Assembly: GCA_021810725.1 (NCBI GenBank)
Contig: JAJZIE010000137.1
Location: 1 to 6,740 of the forward strand
Source: Bacillota bacterium
Lineage (GTDB): Bacteria; Bacillota; Sulfobacillia; JAJZYS01; JAJYTV01
Direction of reading: 5' to 3'
Length of the DNA: 6,740 nucleotides
Part shown: in pieces, positions 1 to 6,300 of the stretch
Numbering within the stretch: position 1 is the first letter of the stretch
How the letters are laid out: the number at the start of each line of letters is the position of its first letter
Translations under genes and position numbers: made by a program
Notes under the pieces: generated by a model
The model's input: only the letters and a program-made list of their open reading frames with translations
Database searches by the model: none
Told to the model about the DNA's origin: nothing

Positions 1-67
1 CGGGACGCTCTAAGCCCGTGCCCTGGGAAGGGAGGCATCGCCCCGCCTCTATGGGGCGCGATATACC
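1..67 (+). other. Leader/intergenic stretch upstream of ispG
   Basis: No gene can be assigned here. One frame stops early (TAA at 11-13), which could be the last codons of an upstream gene. Another frame stays open from the left edge to a TGA at 75-77, just inside ispG. A gene ending there would overlap ispG by 10 nt, but nothing in its roughly 25 visible codons is recognisable. In related Bacillota the gene before ispG is often rseP or dxr, but that cannot be tested from this fragment. The stretch contains a purine-rich GGGAGG at 30-35, too far (32 nt) from the ispG ATG to act as a normal Shine-Dalgarno site unless the RNA between them folds. Confidence 0.4.
31..58 (+). promoter_or_regulatory. 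Possible H-type pseudoknot in the ispG leader
   Basis: Two interlocking stems can be drawn. Stem 1 pairs 32-36 (GAGGC) with 45-49 (GCCTC), plus an optional G31-U50 wobble. Stem 2 pairs 39-44 (CGCCCC) with 53-58 (GGGGCG). They share no bases. The connecting loops are 37-38 (2 nt), none between 44 and 45, and 50-52 (3 nt), which suits a coaxially stacked H-type pseudoknot. Stem 1 would bury most of the GGGAGG at 30-35, and the fold ends 9 nt before the ispG ATG. Stem 2 alone would instead shorten the effective distance from GGGAGG to the ATG to about 12 nt. This is read directly from base pairing; GC-rich sequence makes chance pairing fairly likely, and function is inference. Confidence 0.25.
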
Positions 68-1159
68 ATGGCTATGATGCGCCGCCCCACCCGCGTCGTG
101 CGGGTCGGTGACCGCCTGAAGATCGGTGGGGACAATCCGATCGTCGTCCAGACCATGACGAAGACCGACACCCGCGATGTGCCGGCGACCCTCGACGAGA
201 TCTTTCGCCTGGTGCAGGCCGGTTGCGAGATGGTGCGGCTCGCGGTGCTCGACCGCCAGGCCGCCGAGGCGCTCGCGGAGATCAAGAAGGCGAGCCCCAT
301 CCCGATCGTCGCGGACATCCACTTCGACTACCGCCTTGCCCTGATCGCCCTCCAGTCCGGCGTCGACAAGCTGCGGCTGAACCCTGGCAACATCGGCAGT
401 CCGGAACGCGTGCGGGCGGTCGTGAGCGAGGCCAAGAGCCGGGGCGTGCCGATCCGCATCGGGGTCAACGCCGGGTCGCTCGAGAAGGACCTGATCGAGA
501 AATACGGCCATCCTACGCCCGAGGCGATGGTGGAATCCGGCCTCAGACACCTCAGTATTCTGGACGAGCTCAACTTCGACCAGGTCATCGTCTCGCTCAA
601 GGCCCCGGAAGTCGGACTGACGGTCGAGGCGTACCGCCAGTTCGCCAAGGTGTCGGACGTGCCGCTGCACCTTGGTGTCACGGAGGCCGGCACCGTCTGG
701 TCCGGGTCGATCCGCTCCGCGGTGGGGCTCGGCATCCTGCTCTCCGAGGGGATCGGCGACACGATCCGGGTCTCGCTCTCGGGACCGGCGGTCGAGGAAG
801 TGAAGGTGGCGAGAGAGATCCTGCGCGCCAGCGACCGGCGCGTCTTCGGCCCGACCGTCTATGCCTGCCCGACCTGCGGCCGCTGCGAGATCGACCTGCA
901 GAAGGTCGCCGCGGAGGTTGAGAGCCGGGTCTCCGGGTTCACGGTGCCGCTGCGCATCTCCGTGATGGGCTGCGCCGTCAACGGACCGGGAGAGGCGCGC
1001 GAGTCGGACGTGGGCCTCGCGGGCGGCCGCGGCTTCGGCTTCCTGTACAAGGATGGCAAGATCGCCGGCAAGGTCAGCCAGGAGGACATGGTCGACAAGC
1101 TGGTGGAGGAAGTCCGCAGATTGGACGAGGAGGCCAAGTCTGGTGCCGAAAGGCGGTAA
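68..1159 (+). CDS. ispG: 4-hydroxy-3-methylbut-2-en-1-yl diphosphate synthase (flavodoxin), IspG/GcpE
   Basis: This cytosolic iron-sulfur enzyme of the MEP isoprenoid pathway reductively converts methylerythritol cyclodiphosphate to HMBPP, the substrate of IspH. The 363-residue protein has the normal length of the short bacterial form without the inserted domain found in Thermus-less-common, plant and chlamydial enzymes. The N-terminal TIM-barrel part carries the family signatures VQTMTKTDTRDV (27-38), ADIHFDYRLA (82-91) and KLRLNPGNIG (101-110). The C-terminal domain shows the [4Fe-4S] site: C267 and C270 in ACPTCGRC, C302 in MGCAVNGPGEA, and the conserved E309. C273 is an additional cysteine next to the cluster motif. 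Start choice is uncertain: ATGs lie at 68, 74 and 77, and none has a well-spaced Shine-Dalgarno site; 68 is the most upstream in-frame one. The 3' end overlaps proS by 17 nt. The family assignment is secure. Confidence 0.97.
   Translation: MAMMRRPTRVVRVGDRLKIGGDNPIVVQTMTKTDTRDVPATLDEIFRLVQAGCEMVRLAVLDRQAAEALAEIKKASPIPIVADIHFDYRLALIALQSGVDKLRLNPGNIGSPERVRAVVSEAKSRGVPIRIGVNAGSLEKDLIEKYGHPTPEAMVESGLRHLSILDELNFDQVIVSLKAPEVGLTVEAYRQFAKVSDVPLHLGVTEAGTVWSGSIRSAVGLGILLSEGIGDTIRVSLSGPAVEEVKVAREILRASDRRVFGPTVYACPTCGRCEIDLQKVAAEVESRVSGFTVPLRISVMGCAVNGPGEARESDVGLAGGRGFGFLYKDGKIAGKVSQEDMVDKLVEEVRRLDEEAKSGAERR
1127..1133 (+). promoter_or_regulatory. Ribosome binding site fixing the GTG start of proS
   Basis: GAGGAGG lies inside the 3' end of ispG, 9 nt before the GTG at 1143. 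It decides the proS start: codons further upstream in that frame read through the ispG C-terminus as an arginine/tryptophan-rich stretch with no ProRS similarity, whereas the GTG begins MPKGGKDKEFV, a normal N-terminus for this ProRS form. Because the site and start lie within ispG, translation of the two genes is probably coupled. Confidence 0.8.
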
Positions 1160-2594
1160 AGACAAGGAGTTCGTACGCGAGATCGCTGATCCCGCCGTCG
1201 ACTTCTCCCAGTGGTATGTGGACGTCGTGCAGAAGGCAGAACTCGTCGACTATGCGCCGGTGCGCGGATGCATCGTGTTCCGGCCCTATGGCTACAACCT
1301 CTGGGAGCGGACCCAGGAGGCCCTCGACCGCAGGTTCAAGGCCACGGGCCACCAGAACGCCTACTTCCCGCTGCTGATCCCCGAAAGTTTTCTTTTGCGC
1401 GAGCAGCAGCACGTGGAGGGGTTCACGCCCGAGGTGCTCTGGGTGACGATGGGCGGAGACGAGATCCTGCAGGAGCGGCTCGCCATCCGGCCGACCTCGG
1501 AGGCCATCATCGGGCCGATGTACTCGCGCTGGGTGCAGTCGTACCGCGACCTGCCGATCCTCATCAACCAGTGGTGCAGCGTCGTGCGCTGGGAGAAGGC
1601 CACCCGACCCTTCCTGCGCACCGCGGAGTTCCTCTGGCAGGAGGGGCACACGGCCCACGCCACGGCCGAGGAGGCGCAGGAGGAATCCCTGCGCATGCTC
1701 GAGGTCTACCGCGACTTCTACGAGAACGAGATGGCCATCTGGGTCATCCCTGGCCAGAAGACCGAATCGGAGAAATTTCCGGGCGCCTTGCGCACCTACT
1801 CCGTCGAGGCGCTCATGGGGGATGGCAGGGCGCTCCAGGCGGCCACCTCGCACAACCTCGGCCAGAACTTCGCCCACGCCTACGAGATCCGCTACCTGGA
1901 CCAGGCCGGCCAGCTGCAGGAAGCCTGGACGACGTCCTGGGGACTTTCCTGGCGCGCGCTCGGTGCGCTGATCATGGTGCACGGCGATGCGAGAGGCCTC
2001 GTGCTGCCGCCCAAGATGGCCCCGATCCAGGTGGTCATCGTGCCGATCGGCCAAGGTGCCGAGGGGGAGGCGGTACGCACGCGTGCACGCCAATTGAAGG
2101 AGCAGCTCGGCGAGGTGGCGAGGGTCCACCTCGATGACCGCGACGAGTACACGCCCGGCTGGAAGTTCAATGCCTGGGAACTGCGCGGCGTCCCGCTGCG
2201 CCTAGAGATCGGGCCGCGCGACCTGCGCGAGCACCAGTGCGTCCTCGTGCGCCGCGACACCGGCGACAAGCTCGCGACCTCGCAGGAGGGGCTCGACGTC
2301 CAGGTGCGGGCGCTGCTCGGGGAGATCCAGGACAACCTCCTGCGGCGCTCGCGCCAGCGCGTCGAGGAGAGCACCACCGAGGTGCACTCGCTCGCGGAGA
2401 TCGAGGCGGTCACAGCCGCGCGTCGGGGCTTCGCCGCCGGCGGCTGGTGCGGCGAAGCGGCGTGCGAGGAGCACGTGCGGCAGGAGACCGGGGCGACGAT
2501 CCGCAATATCCCCTTTCAGCAGCAGCCGGTGGACAAGTGCGCCGCCTGCGGCCAAGACGCAAGGCACTACGTCCTCTGGGCCCGTGCGTACTAG
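1143..2594 (+). CDS. proS: Proline--tRNA ligase, short archaeal/eukaryotic-type (type 3)
   Basis: Class IIa aminoacyl-tRNA synthetase that attaches proline to tRNA-Pro in the cytoplasm. The protein is 483 residues from GTG 1143. Core signatures in order are FRPYGYNLWE (47-56), the motif 2 region LAIRPTSEAI (113-122) followed by INQWCSVVRWE and RPFLRTAEFLWQEGHT, the substrate-site stretch GRALQAATSHNLGQNFA (228-244), motif 3 around TSWGLSWR (R271), and HGDARGLVLPPKMAPIQ. An anticodon-binding domain follows (about 295-395). The C-terminal zinc-binding domain has C436, C441, C466 and C469 and ends in the ARAY typical of this group. No room exists between motifs 2 and 3 for the approximately 180-residue editing insertion of B. 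subtilis or E. coli ProRS. The family usually reads HGDD[K/R]G where this protein has HGDARG. It sits between ispG and the glycosyltransferase in one tight cluster. Assignment is secure. Confidence 0.97.
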   Translation: MPKGGKDKEFVREIADPAVDFSQWYVDVVQKAELVDYAPVRGCIVFRPYGYNLWERTQEALDRRFKATGHQNAYFPLLIPESFLLREQQHVEGFTPEVLWVTMGGDEILQERLAIRPTSEAIIGPMYSRWVQSYRDLPILINQWCSVVRWEKATRPFLRTAEFLWQEGHTAHATAEEAQEESLRMLEVYRDFYENEMAIWVIPGQKTESEKFPGALRTYSVEALMGDGRALQAATSHNLGQNFAHAYEIRYLDQAGQLQEAWTTSWGLSWRALGALIMVHGDARGLVLPPKMAPIQVVIVPIGQGAEGEAVRTRARQLKEQLGEVARVHLDDRDEYTPGWKFNAWELRGVPLRLEIGPRDLREHQCVLVRRDTGDKLATSQEGLDVQVRALLGEIQDNLLRRSRQRVEESTTEVHSLAEIEAVTAARRGFAAGGWCGEAACEEHVRQETGATIRNIPFQQQPVDKCAACGQDARHYVLWARAY

Positions 2595-2611
2595 GTAGGA
2601 TGATGGAGCCT

Positions 2612-3298
2612 ATGGAGAGGTTGGCAAGGCCGGCTGTCGTCGTGATCGTTCCCGCGTACGACGAGGAAGAGACCGTTTCGTCCGTCGTGTCGGTCCTGGT
2701 GGACCATCCGCTGGTCGACGAGGTGATCGTGGTGTCCGACGGCTCGTCGGACCACACGGCGGACCTCGCGCGCAAGGCGGGGGCGCGTGTCGTCGAGCTG
2801 CCCGAGAACATGGGCAAGGGCGCGGCGATGCAGACCGGGCTGAGTCTGACGGCGGCGGACGTCGTGCTGTTCCTTGACGCGGATCTCATCGGCCTGCGCC
2901 CCGAGCACGTCGAGCGCATGCTCGGTCCGGTGCTCGAGGGCGAGGTGCAGATGACGGTCGGGGTGTTCGAGGGCGGCCGCGGCGCCACCGACTTCGCGCA
3001 GCAGATCGCGCCGTTCCTCTCGGGACAGCGCGCGATGCGGCGCACGGTGCTCGACGACATCGACGACATGTCGGACTCCGGCTACGGCGTCGAGGTGGCC
3101 CTGACGCGCTACATGCGCCGCCACCACGCCAATGTGGCGGAGGTCGTGCTGGAGGATCTCACCCACCGCATGAAGGAAGAGAAGCGCGGCCTCGTCAAGG
3201 GTTTCGCTTCGCGCATGAAGATGTACTGGGAGATCGCAAAGCTCCTGCCGAAGGACCTGCCGCGGGAAGGCAAGGAGACGAAGGACAGGGTGCGCTAG
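2612..3298 (+). CDS. Family 2 glycosyltransferase (GT-A fold), substrate unknown
   Basis: Predicted nucleotide-sugar-dependent glycosyltransferase of 228 residues. The GT2 nucleotide-binding start is VIVPAYDEEETV (11-22); VVSDGSSDHTADLA (40-53) and NMGKGAAMQTGL (66-77) follow, and the metal-binding DxD is D89-A-D91 in VLFLDADL. The middle carries FLSGQRAMRR (135-144) and GYGVEVALTRY (157-167), features of the soluble dolichol-phosphate-mannose-synthase or glucosyl-3-phosphoglycerate-synthase-like branch. No transmembrane segment or signal peptide is visible. The C-terminal 40 residues are lysine/arginine-rich (THRMKEEKRGLVKG onward) and could hold the enzyme at a membrane surface; that is inference. 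Alternative starts are ATG 2600 and ATG 2603, giving 232 or 231 residues. GGAG at 2605-2608 and AGGTAGGA at 2593-2600 make the choice ambiguous. The gene lies 17 nt after proS and 25 nt before polC. Acceptor and sugar cannot be told from sequence. Confidence 0.88.
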   Translation: MERLARPAVVVIVPAYDEEETVSSVVSVLVDHPLVDEVIVVSDGSSDHTADLARKAGARVVELPENMGKGAAMQTGLSLTAADVVLFLDADLIGLRPEHVERMLGPVLEGEVQMTVGVFEGGRGATDFAQQIAPFLSGQRAMRRTVLDDIDDMSDSGYGVEVALTRYMRRHHANVAEVVLEDLTHRMKEEKRGLVKGFASRMKMYWEIAKLLPKDLPREGKETKDRVR

Positions 3299-3308
3299 CG
3301 ACAAAACC

Positions 3309-3315
3309 GGGAGGT
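3309..3315 (+). promoter_or_regulatory. Ribosome binding site fixing the TTG start of polC
   Basis: GGGAGGT lies 8 nt before the TTG at 3324, a near-ideal Shine-Dalgarno sequence and spacing. It is the strongest site in the window and supports a TTG start for polC. No ATG exists in the polC frame between the end of the glycosyltransferase gene and this TTG. Confidence 0.75.
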
Positions 3316-3323
3316 ATCCGCTC

Positions 3324-6300
3324 TTGGATAGCGACGAGGCAAGGCTGCGCGATCCGTTCGACGCGGCTTGGCGTCGCGTTGTGCTCGAATCCGCGCCGGT
3401 CGTGGTGCGCGGCTGGCTGCTCGCGGCGGGCGTCAGGGTCGAGGGAGAGCAGGTCCTGGTGGAGGTGCCGCAGAGCGGTCTCGGCCTAGGCCTAGGGCTG
3501 TTGCAGGGCCTTGAGGGCACCTTGCAGGAGGCCCTCCTGAAGACCACAGGTCAGCTCTACCGGATCGAGTTCGCCGCTGGCGCCGAAGGCGAGATCGCGA
3601 AGCCCGAGGCGCCTGCCCCGGCACCCCTCAGCGCGGCCCAGCCGCGCGAGCGCCTCGTCTTCGGGCGGGCGTTCCACGGCAGGACGACCCCCCTGCGCGA
3701 GATCTCGATCGACGCGAGCCGGGTGATCGCCGAGGGCGAGGTCGTGTCGGTCGACACGCGGCCCAGGCGCGGCGGCGGCCAGATCGTCACGCTTGGCCTG
3801 TCGGACCATGACGACGGGCTCGTGGTCAAGTTCCTGGTGGACGAGCGCCAGCGCCTGCTCAAGGAGCCCTCGGCGGGCGATTGGCTCCGGGTGCGCGGGC
3901 AGATCGGCTCCGACGAGCGGCAAGGTGAGCCGATCCTCTGGGCGCGCGACGCCTACCTCCTGCACCGCGAGCAGCGCCGGGCGACCCTCGACTGCGACCG
4001 CGTCGAGCTGCATCTGCACACGCGCATGTCGCAGATGGACGGCCTGATCGACCTTGCGCGCATGGCCGAGGCCGCCGAGCGCCTGAGGATCTCGGCCTTC
4101 GCCGTGACGGACCACGGCGTGCTGCAAGCCTTTCCGGAAGCCCAGGAGATCGCCAGAAAGCATGGACTCAAGGTGATCTACGGCCTCGAAGCCTTCGTGG
4201 TGCAGGATCGTCCACCCATCACCATGCGCGCGGGGACGCAGAGCGTCAGCGGCGACTTCGTCGCGCTGGACATCGAGACGACATCGCTTTCGCCGCGGTC
4301 CGGCGAGGTCATCGAGGTCGGGCTCGTGCGGTTCGCGGGTGGGCAGAAGGTCGATGAGTACGAAACCCTGGTGCGGCCTCAGGGCGAGGTGTCGCAGCGC
4401 ACCCAGGAACTCACGGGCATCGATCCCCTGAGCCTCAAGGACGCGCCCTCTCTCGACCAGGTGGCCGGCGAGATCCTGGCCTTCATCGGAGACCTTCCGG
4501 TCATCGCGCACAACGCGTCGTTCGACGAGGGCTATCTGCGCACGGCGTTTTCGCGCCTCGGCCATCGGGTCGCGTGGCCGGTGGTGGATACGCTGGAGCT
4601 TGGCCGTGCCCTCTGTCCCGAGCTCCGCAGCCATCGCCTGCCCGATCTCGCCAAGCGTTTCGAGATCGGCGAATTCACGCACCACCGTGCCAGCTCCGAC
4701 GCGGAAGTGGCCGGACGCGTCGCCGTGCGCCTGCTGGAGATGGCGGCCAAGGCGGGCGCGAAGACCCTCGGAGAGCTCGACGGGCTAGGGGAGCGCATCC
4801 CGCTGCAGCATCGGCGTCCGCAGCACGTGATGCTGCTCGTGAAATCCCAGACGGGGCTGCGCGAGCTCTACCGGGCGGTCAGCCGCGCCCATCTCGAGCA
4901 GTTCCACCGCGTGCCGCGGCTCTACGAGTCCGAGGTGCGCGCCCTGCGGGGCGAGGTGCTGGTCGGGGCCGCGGGCTGCCTGCAGGGATCCCTCATGCGG
5001 ATGTGGCTGCGGGGCGCGGAAGAGAGCGAACTCGTGGCCCTGGCCGGGGCACTGGACTATCTCGAGGTGCTGCCGCCGGAGGTGCTGCTGGCGTCCGCCC
5101 GGGCCGAGGGCTATCTCACGAGCCTCGAGCAGGCAAAAGCGGCCGTACAGGCGGTGGTCGAGCTCGGGCGGCGCACCGGGCGGCCGGTGGTGGCGGTGGG
5201 GGACGCCCACTACATCGACCCCGATGAGCGCGAGCTCAGGGCGATCGTTCTGCGTGGCACCGGGCGCGAGACGCCGGGAGACGCCGAGCGCGAGGTTCAT
5301 CTGCGCACGGCGGGCGAGATGCTCCAGGACTTCGCCTGGCTCGGCGCGGAGGCGGCGGAGGAGATCTGCCTGCGCAATCCCGAGCGCATCCGCGACCTCG
5401 TCGGGGATGTGCAGCCGGTGCCGGACGAGCTATCCGCCCCCGAACTCCCCGAAGCGGCGCAGGCGGTGGAGCGGGAGGCGCGCGAGCGTGCCCGGGAGCT
5501 CTACGGCGAGCCGTTGCCCGAGCTCATCGCCCAGCGTATGGAGCGCGAGCTCAAGGCGGTGATCGGCAATGGCTTCTCGAGCATCTACCGCATCGCGCAG
5601 CTCCTGACGCGCCGATCGCTCGAGGACGGCTATCTCGTGGGATCGCGGGGGTCGGTCGGGTCGTCGTTCGTCGCGTACCTGACCGGGATCACCGAGGTGA
5701 ACCCGCTGCCGCCGCACTGGCGCTGCCCCACCTGCAAGGAGGTCGTCTTCGCGCCCGAGGCGGGGTCCGGCTTCGACCTGCGTCGGCGCACCTGCGAGCG
5801 CTGCGGCGTGGAGATGGCGCGGGACGGCCAGGACATTCCCTTCGAAACGTTCATGGGCTTCGACGGCGACAAGGTGCCCGATATCGATCTCAACTTCTCC
5901 GGCGAGTACCAGCCGCAGATCCACCGCTACACCGAAGAACTCCTCGGCGGGCAGGTCTACCGGGCGGGCACGATCGCGACGATCGCCGAGCGCACCGCGT
6001 TCGGCCTCGTCAAGGGCCATCTCGAGGCGGCGGGCCGCACGGCCCGCGCACCGGAGCTCGAGCGGCTGGCGCGTGGCGTCACCGGCGTCAAGCGCACGAC
6101 CGGCCAGCATCCCGGCGGCGTCATGGTCGTGCCGGTGACGGACGACGTGCACCGCTTCACGCCCTTGCAGCACCCCGCGGACGATCCCCACAGCGAGATC
6201 GTGACGACCCACTTCGACTACCACGCCATCTCGTCGCGCCTGCTCAAACTCGATCTTCTGGGCCACGACGATCCCACCGTGCTGCGCCTGCTCGAGCGCT

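Noticed and set aside
39..58. Hairpin 39-44/53-58 read as a rho-independent terminator of an upstream gene
   Set aside because: No T-run follows; the downstream bases are CGATATACC and then the ispG ATG.
1053..1142. Upstream extension of proS to an ATG at 1053
   Set aside because: The 30 extra residues overlap the ispG 3' end, are not ProRS-like, and GAGGAGG at 1127-1133 points to the GTG at 1143.
1074..2129. 351-codon open frame on the minus strand under proS
   Set aside because: Antisense shadow of proS. The plus strand carries a full set of ProRS motifs across the same span, and the shadow has no recognisable domain.
2237..2599. N-terminal extension of the glycosyltransferase frame back into proS
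   Set aside because: These codons read an Arg/Pro/Gly/Ala-rich string out of frame with the conserved proS 3' end. The GT2 domain starts only after 2612.
2595..2611. Promoter or terminator between proS and the glycosyltransferase gene
   Set aside because: The gap is only 17 nt, contains no hairpin or promoter-like boxes, and is filled by purine-rich ribosome-binding sequence.
3299..3323. Separate promoter for polC in the 25-nt gap
   Set aside because: Only a ribosome binding site is evident. There is no convincing -10/-35 pair in the gap or just upstream, although a promoter inside the glycosyltransferase coding region cannot be excluded.
3492..4685. 397-codon open frame on the minus strand under polC
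   Set aside because: It lies wholly opposite the PolC N-terminal, PHP and exonuclease coding sequence, whose motifs are unambiguous. High third-position GC removes stop codons from the antisense frame, and the translation is a compositionally biased Arg/Ala/Leu/His-rich shadow with no recognisable motif.
4574..5227. 217-codon plus-strand frame inside polC
   Set aside because: Out-of-frame reading of polC, very Arg/Gly/Ala-rich, with no motif. The PolC frame is continuous through it.
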